Shown here one piece after another: positions 7,443 to 16,498 of a DNA stretch of 64,000 nt. Numbering within the stretch: position 1 is the stretch's first letter; every line of letters begins with the position of its first letter. Both the position numbers and the translations under genes were made by a program. The stretch spans positions 310,001-374,000 of the forward strand of contig CP145879.1 in NCBI GenBank assembly GCA_041944835.1. Reading direction: 5' to 3'. The notes beneath the pieces are model-generated. The model searched no databases. It saw only the letters and a list, made by a program, of their open reading frames with translations, and was not told the origin of the DNA. The stretch is from Dasytiphilus stammeri_K. GTDB taxonomy: Bacteria; Pseudomonadota; Gammaproteobacteria; Enterobacterales; Enterobacteriaceae.

Positions 7443-9446
7443 TTAAATTAAAAGTTTTTTTACTTTACTTACAATATTTTCTACGTTAAAACCAAAGTGA
7501 TTAAAAATTTGTTTAGCTGGACCGGATTTTCCAAAAGTATGCATACCTATAATAGTTCCATTACTACCAACATATTTATACCAAAAATCTGCAATCCCGG
7601 CCTCAATGGCAACACGTAACTTAACTTTATTAGGTAAAACGCTTTCTCGATATGCATGATCCTGTTGATCAAATACATCTGTACAAGGCATTGAAACTAC
7701 ACGTACTAAATATCCTTCAGAATTTAATTTTTCATAAGCCATACTAGCTAATTCTACTTCTGAACCAGTTGCAATTATAATGACTTGCGGTTTGTGAATA
7801 GAAGTTTTTAAAATATATGCACCACGCACAATATTATTTAATTGATCATTAGATCGATGTTGATTTTTAATAATTTGACGAGATAATATTAAAGCTGTAG
7901 GACCAGTATTACGTTCAATGGCACATTTCCATGCTATAGTAGTTTCTACCGAATCACAAGGACGCCATGTACTGAGATTTGGAGTCAAACGTAAACTAGC
8001 TAATTGTTCTACTGGTTGATGAGTGGGTCCATCTTCACCAATTCCAATTGAATCATGAGTATAAATAAAAATTTGATGGATTTTCATTAACGCTGCCATT
8101 CGTATTGCATTACGTGCATATTCTGCAAATATTAAAAATGTAGCAGTATAAGGTAAAAATTTACCATATAAAGCTATGCCATTCGCAATAGCTGTCATAC
8201 CGAATTCTCGTACTCCATAATGGATATAATTTCCTTGAGGATTCTCGTAAAGGCATTTAGAACCTGACCAAGTACTAAGATTACTAGGTGTTAAGTCTGC
8301 TGAACCTCCTAACAATTCAGGTAATCTATTCCCAAAAAATTCTAAACAATTTTGTGATGCTTTACGAGTAGATATGTTTAAAAAATTTTTTTGTATAGAT
8401 TTTATAAATAATTTTATTTCCATATTAAGATGTTTGGGAATTATTTTCAATTGTCTACGTATCAATTCTTTTGCTAATTTAGGAAATGCGCGTTTATATG
8501 CTATAAATTTATTATTCCAATGGGATTCTTTTTGCTTTCCTATTTCTCTAGCATCCCATTGTGAGTAAATTTCTTGAGGGATGAAAAAAGGTAAATAATT
8601 CCACTTTAATTTTTTACGTGTTGCTATTATTTCCTCTTTTCCTAAAGGAGCACCATGAATTTCAGATTTTCCTGACTTATTTGGAGAACCAAAGCCAATA
8701 ATAGTTTTACAGATTAGAAGAGATGGTTTAAGAAGATTTTTTTTGGCTTCAGTTATAGCTCTATTAATGGATTCCGCATTATGACCATCTATATCGCTAA
8801 TAACATGCCATCCATAAGATTCAAAACGTTTTTCTGTATCATCAGTTAACCATTTATCTGTATTTCCATCAATAGAAATACCATTATTATCATAAAATGT
8901 AATTAATTTTCCTAGTTTTAAAGTACCTGCAAGAGAACATACTTCGTGTGAAATACCTTCCATGATACAACCATCTCCTATAAAAACATAAGTATAATGA
9001 TCAATTAGAAGATGTTCCGGTCGGTTAAATTGTGCGGCTAAAGTACGTTCACCTATAGCCATTCCTACTGCATTAGCTAGACCTTGACCAAGAGGACCAG
9101 TTGTAGTTTCTACACCCGAGGTTTGACCAAATTCGGGATGACCCGGCGTTTTTGAGTTGAATTTTCTAAAATTTTTTATTTCATTTATAGGTAAATCATA
9201 TCCAGTCAAATGTAGAAGACTATAAAGTAATATAGATCCATGGCCATTGGATAATATAAAACGATCTCGATTCATCCATGTTGGATTAATCGGATTATGA
9301 TTTAGATGATTACGCCATAATACTTCAGCAATATCTGCCATTCCCAGAGGCATGCCTGGATGACCAGACTGTGCTTGTTCTATAGCATCTATACTCAAAA
9401 CACGAATAACATTTGCTAGATCTTTACTGGAAAATTTTTTTTTCAT
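7443..9446 (-). CDS. tktA: Transketolase
   Basis: Thiamine diphosphate enzyme that moves two-carbon units between sugar phosphates, linking glycolysis (fbaA, pgk nearby) to ribose 5-phosphate (rpiA) and erythrose 4-phosphate. The 667 residues equal the usual length (E. coli 663). The N-terminal SGHPGMP, the ThDP motif beginning GDG (FIGDGCIMEGISHEV) and ending in NN (FYDNNGIS), the middle-domain GVREFGM and EDGPTHQP motifs and an intact C-terminal domain are all visible. 180 bases separate it from pgk downstream. Confidence 0.97.
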   Translation of the reverse strand: MKKKFSSKDLANVIRVLSIDAIEQAQSGHPGMPLGMADIAEVLWRNHLNHNPINPTWMNRDRFILSNGHGSILLYSLLHLTGYDLPINEIKNFRKFNSKTPGHPEFGQTSGVETTTGPLGQGLANAVGMAIGERTLAAQFNRPEHLLIDHYTYVFIGDGCIMEGISHEVCSLAGTLKLGKLITFYDNNGISIDGNTDKWLTDDTEKRFESYGWHVISDIDGHNAESINRAITEAKKNLLKPSLLICKTIIGFGSPNKSGKSEIHGAPLGKEEIIATRKKLKWNYLPFFIPQEIYSQWDAREIGKQKESHWNNKFIAYKRAFPKLAKELIRRQLKIIPKHLNMEIKLFIKSIQKNFLNISTRKASQNCLEFFGNRLPELLGGSADLTPSNLSTWSGSKCLYENPQGNYIHYGVREFGMTAIANGIALYGKFLPYTATFLIFAEYARNAIRMAALMKIHQIFIYTHDSIGIGEDGPTHQPVEQLASLRLTPNLSTWRPCDSVETTIAWKCAIERNTGPTALILSRQIIKNQHRSNDQLNNIVRGAYILKTSIHKPQVIIIATGSEVELASMAYEKLNSEGYLVRVVSMPCTDVFDQQDHAYRESVLPNKVKLRVAIEAGIADFWYKYVGSNGTIIGMHTFGKSGPAKQIFNHFGFNVENIVSKVKKLLI

Positions 9447-9583
9447 ACCATTTTCAGAAAAATTTTTTATAAAAAAATTATATACTAAGTATATAGTCTC
9501 TGCATTACATATAATTTATACTTTATTTTAATACCTTATACAAAAAATTTATCTTTCAAAATAAATAAAAATTTTAAAAGAAG

Positions 9584-10285
9584 ATGGATAATCAATTATT
9601 TTTAAAAAAAAAATATGAAGTGAATACTTTTACATGTCGTCATAGAAAATTAACTAAAAATCAAGAAAATGCTTTAAATTATTACGAATCATTCATTGGA
9701 ATCCATTATCAAGAAAAATTAATAAATTTTAAAAATATTTTTAATAATGAACATCCAGTAGTTTTAGAAATAGGTTTTGGAATTGGACATTCTTTAATAG
9801 CACAATCAATAAATTATCCACATTTAAATTTTATTGGGATTGAAGTTTATCTTCCAGGAATAGCATCTTGTTTAAATTTAGCTATAAAATTAAAAGTAAA
9901 CAATTTACGTATAATTTATTATAATGCTATAAAAGTGCTAAATTTTATGATTCCAGATAGGTCCTTATTGAAGGTCCAACTTTTTTTTCCGGATCCATGG
10001 CCAAAAAAAAAACATCATAAACGTCGTATGGTAAAGATAGATTTTGCCCAATTAATACTCAAAAAGTTGAATTTGAATGGATATTTTCATATAGCAACTG
10101 ACTCATCTTCTTATGCGCATGAAATAGTTTCAATTATGAATAATATTACTGGTTTCCATCGAATCTTTTATGATTCTATTAATTTAATATTAATGCGTCC
10201 TAATACAAAATTTGAGCAAAAAGCAAAAAAATCCGGTGGTATTATTCAAGATCTAATTTATAAAAAGATCGAGATTAATTTCTAA
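9584..10285 (+). CDS. trmB: tRNA (guanine-N7)-methyltransferase
   Basis: Methylates G46 in the variable loop of many tRNAs using SAM, which metK in this block supplies. The 233 residues match E. coli TrmB (239). SAM motif LEIGFGIGHSL near residue 64, the acidic FIGIEVY turn, the family signature QLFFPDPWPKKKHHKRR near residue 130 and the C-terminal TKFEQ motif are present. A ten-A run sits in codons 6-9 without breaking the frame. Divergent from tktA; in E. coli it lies at the far end of the metK block, which marks one inversion junction here. Confidence 0.95.
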   Translation: MDNQLFLKKKYEVNTFTCRHRKLTKNQENALNYYESFIGIHYQEKLINFKNIFNNEHPVVLEIGFGIGHSLIAQSINYPHLNFIGIEVYLPGIASCLNLAIKLKVNNLRIIYYNAIKVLNFMIPDRSLLKVQLFFPDPWPKKKHHKRRMVKIDFAQLILKKLNLNGYFHIATDSSSYAHEIVSIMNNITGFHRIFYDSINLILMRPNTKFEQKAKKSGGIIQDLIYKKIEINF

Positions 10286-10297
10286 TATTTTAAAGTA

Positions 10298-10879
10298 TTA
10301 TACAAATTGCCACATGATTGGAAATAAATTCCAACATAAATAATTTATTAGGTAAATAATTATTACTAGAATAAGAGGAGAAAAATCAATTTCCCAAACT
10401 ACTGGAATAATAGTTCGAATAGGATTTAGAACAGATTCAGATAATTCCTCTAATACTGCATCTATAGGATAATAATCATCAAGTATCCATCTTCTGAATA
10501 AATTCAATGTAATTACTTCTATAATCAAAAGTCCAATAGATTTTGAAAATGTTATTAATCCAATAATTATAAGGTTCATTATAGAAGCATAACTTAGAAA
10601 TGGTAAGAGTCCTTCCTGAATAAATACAACTAATGGAAACTTTAAAGTACTTAATAAGAAGGCTATTATTATAAGAGCAGAAGTTTTTATAAAATTATTT
10701 TTATATCCGGATGTATACCGTAAGAATTCAATAACCGGATCTGTAATTTTTATAATAGTTTCTACAAAAGCATTTTCATAATTATAATTTATTATGTGTA
10801 ACCAACTACGTAATAATAATACCATTATATATAAATGAATGATTATTTTAATGTGGAAATATAATGTAGACATAAACAT
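10298..10879 (-). CDS. yggT: YggT family inner-membrane protein
   Basis: A small multi-pass membrane protein of the YGGT family; its molecular role is not established, with osmotic-stress links reported for relatives. The 193 residues (E. coli 188) hold two tandem YGGT repeats, each starting with hydrophobic helices and ending in a DPVIEFLR / NPIRTIIP type motif (residues about 46-52 and 151-157). The third codon is also Met (10873) and aligns better with the E. coli start; no clear ribosome site separates the two. The usual neighbours proC and yggS are absent, leaving 89 bases to ruvX. Confidence 0.9.
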   Translation of the reverse strand: MFMSTLYFHIKIIIHLYIMVLLLRSWLHIINYNYENAFVETIIKITDPVIEFLRYTSGYKNNFIKTSALIIIAFLLSTLKFPLVVFIQEGLLPFLSYASIMNLIIIGLITFSKSIGLLIIEVITLNLFRRWILDDYYPIDAVLEELSESVLNPIRTIIPVVWEIDFSPLILVIIIYLINYLCWNLFPIMWQFV

Positions 10880-10968
10880 AATTTTTATTCTTACTGATAT
10901 TAAGTTAAGTGGAAATAATAAATAAAATTATTTATATTAACAATAACGTAATTTCATTAATTTTTCAT

Positions 10969-11394
10969 TTAATCTCTTTCTATATGTAACAAACAACTCT
11001 CTAAAATTATAACTGCAGCAAGTGAATCTATATGATTTTTATCTAAACCCCGATAACCACACTGAGCAAATAATTTATTTTTTGCTTCAACTGTAGTCAA
11101 ACGTTCATCATATAATTTAACTGGAATAGCAAAAAAATTATAGATTTTTTTTGCAAAAATCCGAGTTTTTATAGTTAATAATTGTTCTGAACCATCCATA
11201 TTGATTGGTAATCCAACAATAATTTTATCTGGAGACCATTCGGATATAATTTTTTTAATTTTCATCCAATCGGGTATTCCTTTCTTTACTTTAATTGATG
11301 GCGATAAAGGAGTAGCAGTTCGAGTTAAGGTTTGACCTACTGCAACACCAATATATCGAGTTCCAAAATCAAAAGCCAATAACATTTTTGACAT
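10969..11394 (-). CDS. ruvX: Putative Holliday junction resolvase / pre-16S rRNA nuclease YqgF (RuvX)
   Basis: RNase H-fold protein; the E. coli protein takes part in maturing the 5' end of 16S rRNA, and the family was first predicted as a Holliday junction resolvase. The 141 residues match E. coli (138). The acidic site residues are visible in LLAFDFGTRYIGVA (first strand), the later DERLTTVEA motif and the C-terminal HIDSLAAVIILES. Follows gshB by 18 bases, as in E. coli except that yqgE is missing between them. Confidence 0.94.
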   Translation of the reverse strand: MSKMLLAFDFGTRYIGVAVGQTLTRTATPLSPSIKVKKGIPDWMKIKKIISEWSPDKIIVGLPINMDGSEQLLTIKTRIFAKKIYNFFAIPVKLYDERLTTVEAKNKLFAQCGYRGLDKNHIDSLAAVIILESCLLHIERD

Positions 11395-11412
11395 TAGAGA
11401 GTTAATTCCAAA

Positions 11413-12357
11413 TTAATTCAGACGTTTTTCTATCATATTCATTATTCTATCAGTAATACTAATAGTTTTTTCTCTTTCAATTTCTTGTACACAAGTTGGG
11501 CTAGTAATATTTATTTCAGTCAGTTTATCACCAATGATATCTAATCCTACAAATAATAATCCTTTTTCTTGAAGAATAGGACTAATCCTGTTAGCGATCT
11601 CCCTATCTTTTACGGATAAAGGTTGAACCTTTCCATGACCTCCTGCTGCTAAATTACCACGTGTTTCTCCTGATCGAGGTATTCTTGCTAAACAGTAAGG
11701 AATGATTTCTCCATCTATTATTAAGACACGTTTATCTCCTTGGTTAATTTCAGGAATAAAAACTTGTGCCATACAAAAACGTTTACCATAATTTGTAACC
11801 GTTTCAATTATAACAAAAATATTGGGATCATGTTCTTTAATTCTAAAAATTGAAAAACCACCCATCTGATCTAATGGTTTTAAAATAATATCCCTATGTT
11901 GACGTAAAAAATTGTAAATTTGTTGTATATTTTTAGTAATTAAAGAATCAGCAATTATTTCAGGAAAGTAAGTAATGAATATTTTTTCATTGTAATCACG
12001 TAAGCTTTGTGGCTTGTTTATAATGAGAGTACCTTTTTTTTCAGCACATTCTAAAATATAAGTCGAATATATAAATTCCATATTTACTGGAGGATCTTTT
12101 CTCATAAAAATTACATTTAATTCATCTAGTTTAATAACTAGTTCATTTTCTAAGTAATACCAAGGATTTTTATCTTTTTCAATGTGCAATTTTTTAGCCC
12201 GTGCAAATGCTATTTCATTATACAAATATAAATCTTTTATTTCCATGTAGAATACTTCATAATTACGTTTTTGAGCTTCTAATATAATAGCTATGCTACT
12301 ATCTTTAGTAAGATTTAATGTATTAATAGGATCCATTATCATACCTAATTTTATCAT
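11413..12357 (-). CDS. gshB: Glutathione synthetase
   Basis: ATP-grasp ligase joining gamma-glutamylcysteine and glycine. The internal ATG at 12357 gives MIKLGMIMDP, aligning exactly with E. coli GshB, and has AAGGA upstream; the longer frame from 12375 would add MKEKKN with no better site. About 314 residues, usual length 316. The ATP-grasp parts are seen in ILKPLDQMGG, RVLIIDGEI, the glycine-rich GNLAAGGHG and the Mg site FVGLDIIGDKLTEINITSPT. gshA is not in the window. The remains of rsmE end 24 bases upstream of this start. Confidence 0.95.
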   Translation of the reverse strand: MIKLGMIMDPINTLNLTKDSSIAIILEAQKRNYEVFYMEIKDLYLYNEIAFARAKKLHIEKDKNPWYYLENELVIKLDELNVIFMRKDPPVNMEFIYSTYILECAEKKGTLIINKPQSLRDYNEKIFITYFPEIIADSLITKNIQQIYNFLRQHRDIILKPLDQMGGFSIFRIKEHDPNIFVIIETVTNYGKRFCMAQVFIPEINQGDKRVLIIDGEIIPYCLARIPRSGETRGNLAAGGHGKVQPLSVKDREIANRISPILQEKGLLFVGLDIIGDKLTEINITSPTCVQEIEREKTISITDRIMNMIEKRLN

Positions 12358-12380
12358 ATTTTTTTTTTCCTTCATCCAAA

Positions 12381-13116
12381 CTAATTGAAATACCCATAAT
12401 GACTTTGCAATAAAGCTATTGCTGCGAGAGTAGCCGTTTATGTACGTAATATACGTGGTCCAATAGAAACGTTAATGAATCCTTCAAGATTTACCATATT
12501 TTTTTTCATCTTGAGATATTCCGGATTCTGGTCCGATAAGTATACGTAATCTTTTTATGTTAAATGGTAACATTTTTATTTTGATAGTTTTCTCATTCTG
12601 ACAAAAATGAATCTTAAAAGAACTGGTAGTTTCTTTACACCACGATTCTAGTGTCATTAGATCTCGGATTTTAGGAATATAATTTATCCCACATTGTTCA
12701 CATGCTGCAATAACGATCTTTTTCCAATGTTTTTTTTTTTTAATCATTTCTAGATTAGTAAGTTTTACTTTACAACGTTTAGAAAATAAAGGAGTAATAA
12801 CATTAACTCCTAATTCTACTGCTTTTTGGAGAGAAAATTTCATTTTTTCACTACACGAAATCACTTGTCCCAAATGTAGATAGAGAGGAGATTCACTATT
12901 TTGTTCTTTAACCGTGAGAATTTTAATTTGGATTTTTTTATAATCTAAAGATAGAATTTGTGCCGGAAAAATAATATTTTTTCCATTAAATAATTGAATT
13001 TGAGAATTATGCTTAATTCTTAATACATGAGTAAGATAATGGTTTATTTTTTTGTTTAAAATAACTTCTTCATTATTTTTAAAATCATAAGGATAATAAA
13101 TTCGAGCGATATTCAT
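12381..13116 (-). pseudogene. rsmE: 16S rRNA m3U1498 methyltransferase, broken by frameshift and nonsense mutation
   Basis: Intact from ATG 13116 (start MNIARIYYP) through the OB-like N-terminal domain into the SPOUT methyltransferase domain as far as IGPESGISQDEKK. An eight-A run (12499-12506 on the plus strand as T's) then throws the frame to an early TGA at 12484, giving 210 residues against 243. With one A fewer, the reading continues as NLEGFINVSIGPRILRT and, after a TAA (12438-12440) where E. coli has the Glu codon of RTETTAL, TATLAAIALLQSHYGYFN to a TAG at 12381. Two independent lesions remove the SAM-binding trefoil-knot end. The residual 210-residue product is unlikely to be active. 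Confidence 0.9.
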
Positions 13117-13123
13117 TTTTTTT

Positions 13124-14275
13124 CTATATACTCTTATATTCTCTTAACATGCTAACTTTATCTGTTTTCTCCCAAGGAAACTGAGATCGTCCAAAGTGTC
13201 CATAAGTGGCGGTTTCTTGATATATAGGATGTAATAAATCTAACATACGAATTATTCCATAAGGACGAAGATCAAAAAAATGTCGGATTAAGGATATTAA
13301 TTGCTGGTTGGTTTTTTTTCCAGTTCCAAAAGTTTCGACCATAATAGATGTTGGTTCTGCAATTCCTATAGCATATGAAATTTGAATTTCACATCGATCA
13401 GCTAATCCCGCAGCCACAATATTTTTTGCAACATAACGAGCAGCGTAAGAGGCCGATCTATCAACTTTAGAAGGATCTTTTCCAGAAAATGCTCCACCTC
13501 CATGACGTGCCATTCCTCCATAAGTATCTACAATTATTTTTCTCCCAGTTAGACCACAGTCCCCCATTGGTCCACCAATGACAAATCTTCCAGTAGGATT
13601 AATAAAATATTTAGTATATTTATTTAACCATTTTGAAGGAAATACCGGTTTAATAATTTCCTCTATTACAGCTTCTCGTAGTTGATTTGGTGTAATTTCT
13701 TCACTATGTTGTGTTGATAATACAACACTATCTAATCCAATAATTTTCCAATCATTATACCTAAAAGTAACTTGAGTTTTAGCATCTGGTCTCAACCATG
13801 GGAGTATATATTTCTTGCGTACTTCAGATTGACGTTTCATTAACCAATGTGCATACATTAATGGAGCTGGCATAAAAACTTCAGTCTCATTAGTTGCATA
13901 TCCAAACATTAATCCTTGATCTCCAGCTCCTTGTTCTAATAAAGTAGGTCGATCAATACCTTTTTTAATGTCTGGAGATTGCTTACCAATAGTATTGAGA
14001 ACGGCACATGAATTTGCATCAAAACCCATATTTGAATGAATATAGCCAATATTTTTTATTGTATTACGTACGACATTTTCAATATCAACCCATGCTGTGG
14101 TGCTAATTTCTCCACCAACTAAAACCATACCAGTTTTAATGAAAGTTTCACAGGCAACACGTGCATTTAAATCTTTTTCTAATAGAGAATCCAATATAGC
14201 ATCAGATATTTGATCAGCAATTTTATCAGGATGTCCTTCTGACACCGATTCAGAAGTAAAAAGATATTCAGCCAT
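13124..14275 (-). CDS. metK: S-adenosylmethionine synthase
   Basis: Makes SAM from methionine and ATP, supplying TrmB, RsmD and other methylases. The 383 residues equal E. coli MetK (384). N-terminal LFTSESVSEGHPDK, the GAGDQGLMFGYA hexapeptide region near residue 117 and the glycine-rich GGGAFSGKDPSKVDRS loop near 260 are intact. Lies seven bases upstream of broken rsmE, reading in the same direction. The opposite neighbour is dnaK, which marks the second junction of the inverted block relative to E. coli. Confidence 0.97.
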   Translation of the reverse strand: MAEYLFTSESVSEGHPDKIADQISDAILDSLLEKDLNARVACETFIKTGMVLVGGEISTTAWVDIENVVRNTIKNIGYIHSNMGFDANSCAVLNTIGKQSPDIKKGIDRPTLLEQGAGDQGLMFGYATNETEVFMPAPLMYAHWLMKRQSEVRKKYILPWLRPDAKTQVTFRYNDWKIIGLDSVVLSTQHSEEITPNQLREAVIEEIIKPVFPSKWLNKYTKYFINPTGRFVIGGPMGDCGLTGRKIIVDTYGGMARHGGGAFSGKDPSKVDRSASYAARYVAKNIVAAGLADRCEIQISYAIGIAEPTSIMVETFGTGKKTNQQLISLIRHFFDLRPYGIIRMLDLLHPIYQETATYGHFGRSQFPWEKTDKVSMLREYKSI

Positions 14276-14359
14276 TTTTTTATTTATCCTTAAAATGTAA
14301 TTGGGAATATAAAGTACTTATATACTCATTCAAATAATGTTGTTAATTTTTTTTATTTC

Positions 14360-14392
14360 CCCCTTGATGATATCAAAAATAGCCCCACTTAA
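14360..14392 (+). promoter_or_regulatory. Sigma-32 (heat-shock) promoter of dnaK-dnaJ
   Basis: The -35 element CCCCCTTGATG (14360-14370) and -10 element CCCCACTTA (14384-14392) have 14 bases between CTTGAT and CCCC, as in E. coli dnaK P1. GC-rich blocks like these stand out in an intergenic region that is otherwise nearly all A and T. About 135 bases separate it from the dnaK start. RpoH, the sigma factor that would read it, is encoded at 32.2 kb. Confidence 0.85.
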
Positions 14393-14527
14393 CTCTAATA
14401 TTATCTAAATTAATTAACTAATACAATTAAACAGAATGGTACTTGTTTGCATGATCAATTTAAATACAAATTAATTACTTAAAAAAAAACAATATTAAAG
14501 AACAATTTTAATAATGGAGACGTTTCG

Positions 14528-16450
14528 ATGGGTAAAATTATTGGTATTGATTTAGGCACTACCAACTCTTGTGTTGCTGTTATGGATGGTAATAAACCTA
14601 GAGTATTGGAAAATGCTGAAGGTGATCGGACTACTCCTTCAATTATTGCTTTTACAGAGGATGAAGAAACCTTAGTAGGTCAACCTGCTAAACGCCAAGC
14701 TGTGACCAATCCACAGAATACGCTTTTTGCCATCAAACGCCTAATTGGCCGTCGGTTTAAAGATGATGAAGTTCAACGTGATGTAAAGCTTATGCCTTAT
14801 AAGATCATAGCAGCTGACAATGGTGATGCTTGGCTAGAAGTTAAAGGAAAAAAAATTGCACCACCACAAATATCAGCTGAAGTTTTAAAAAAAATGAAGA
14901 AAACAGCAGAAGATTATCTGGGCGAATCAATTAATGAAGCGGTTATAACTGTACCAGCATATTTTAATGATGCTCAGCGTCAAGCTACTAAAGATGCAGG
15001 TCGTATTGCCGGTTTAGATGTCAAACGTATAATCAATGAACCAACTGCTGCTGCATTAGCATATGGTCTGGATAAAAGTAAAGGAAATCGTATTATTGCT
15101 GTTTATGATTTAGGAGGGGGTACTTTTGATATTTCTATCATAGAAATAGATGAGGTTGATGGAGAAAAAACGTTTGAAGTTTTAGCTACTAATGGTGATA
15201 CTCACCTGGGTGGGGAAGACTTTGATAATCGTCTAATTAATTATTTAGTAACCGAGTTTAAAAAAGATCAAGGAATTGACTTACGTAATGATCCTTTAGC
15301 TATGCAAAGATTAAAAGAAGCGGCAGAAAAAGCTAAAATAGAACTATCATCCGCGCAACAAACTGATGTAAATTTGCCTTATATAACAGCAGATGCACGT
15401 GGTCCTAAACATTTAAATATTAAAGTCACTCGTGCGAAATTAGAATCATTAGTTGAAGATTTAGTTAATCGTTCACTTGAGCCTTTAAAAATTGCACTAA
15501 AAGATGCTGGATTATCTGTATCTAAGATAAATGATGTAATATTAGTTGGTGGACAAACACGTATGCCAATGGTTCAAGCAAAAGTAGCATCTTTCTTTGG
15601 TAAAGAACCTCGTAAGGATGTTAATCCGGACGAAGCAGTGGCGGTTGGAGCAGCAGTTCAAGGAGGAGTTTTAGCTGGAGATGTAAAAGATGTATTATTA
15701 CTAGATGTGACTCCATTATCATTAGGTATTGAAACCATGGGAGGTGTTATGACTCCGCTAATTAAAAAAAATACCACCATTCCTACGAAACATAGTCAAG
15801 TTTTTTCAACAGCCGAGGATAATCAATTTGCAGTAACCATTCATGTTTTACAAGGAGAACGTAAACGTGCCGCGGATAATAAATCATTAGGTCAATTTAA
15901 TTTAGATGGTATAGATCCTGCACCTCGCGGTTTACCTCAAATTGAAGTTACTTTTGATATTGATGCAGATGGAATTTTACACGTATCAGCCAGAGATAAA
16001 AAAAGTGGTAAAGAACAAAAAATTACTATTAAGGCGTCCTCAGGATTAAGTGAAGAAGAAATTAAAAAGATGGTGCATGATGCAGAACTAAATGCCGAAT
16101 CCGATCGTAAATTTGAAGAATTAGTTCAATTACGTAATCAAGCCGATCATTTATTACATAGTACACGTAAACAACTAAATGAAGTTAATAATAAATTATC
16201 TCCTGAAGATAAAAATAGCATTGAAAAAGCAATTGAAAATTTAAACCAAGCATTAAAAACTGAAGATAAAAATAATATTAATGATAAAATACAAGATTTA
16301 ATCCGCGTCTCAGAAAAAATTTTGGAAGTTTATAAATCACAAATAAACAAAGAAAGCCGTGAAAATTCTACCGTTCAGCATAATAATGAAAAAGAAACCG
16401 ATGTAGTAGATGCTGAATATGAAGAGGTGAAAAACGAAAAAAATAAATAA
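14528..16450 (+). CDS. dnaK: Chaperone DnaK (Hsp70)
   Basis: ATP-driven folding chaperone in the cytosol, working with DnaJ encoded next to it. 640 residues (E. coli 638). The nucleotide-binding domain has phosphate loops IDLGTTNSC and YDLGGGTFD; the linker is DVLLLDVTP near residue 390, followed by the substrate-binding beta domain, helical lid and the conserved EEV-type acidic tail region. Start is fixed by GGAGAC about 8 bases before ATG. Slightly less AT-rich in its codons than its neighbours, as expected for strong conservation. Behind a clear sigma-32 promoter. Confidence 0.99.
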   Translation: MGKIIGIDLGTTNSCVAVMDGNKPRVLENAEGDRTTPSIIAFTEDEETLVGQPAKRQAVTNPQNTLFAIKRLIGRRFKDDEVQRDVKLMPYKIIAADNGDAWLEVKGKKIAPPQISAEVLKKMKKTAEDYLGESINEAVITVPAYFNDAQRQATKDAGRIAGLDVKRIINEPTAAALAYGLDKSKGNRIIAVYDLGGGTFDISIIEIDEVDGEKTFEVLATNGDTHLGGEDFDNRLINYLVTEFKKDQGIDLRNDPLAMQRLKEAAEKAKIELSSAQQTDVNLPYITADARGPKHLNIKVTRAKLESLVEDLVNRSLEPLKIALKDAGLSVSKINDVILVGGQTRMPMVQAKVASFFGKEPRKDVNPDEAVAVGAAVQGGVLAGDVKDVLLLDVTPLSLGIETMGGVMTPLIKKNTTIPTKHSQVFSTAEDNQFAVTIHVLQGERKRAADNKSLGQFNLDGIDPAPRGLPQIEVTFDIDADGILHVSARDKKSGKEQKITIKASSGLSEEEIKKMVHDAELNAESDRKFEELVQLRNQADHLLHSTRKQLNEVNNKLSPEDKNSIEKAIENLNQALKTEDKNNINDKIQDLIRVSEKILEVYKSQINKESRENSTVQHNNEKETDVVDAEYEEVKNEKNK

Positions 16451-16498
16451 TATTTCATCGTCTTTAAATTCAGAGTAAAGCAAAATGGGTTTATTAAA

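Noticed and set aside
9600..9612. Ten-A run near the start of trmB as a possible frameshift
   Set aside because: The frame through the run continues into a complete TrmB, so no correction is needed.
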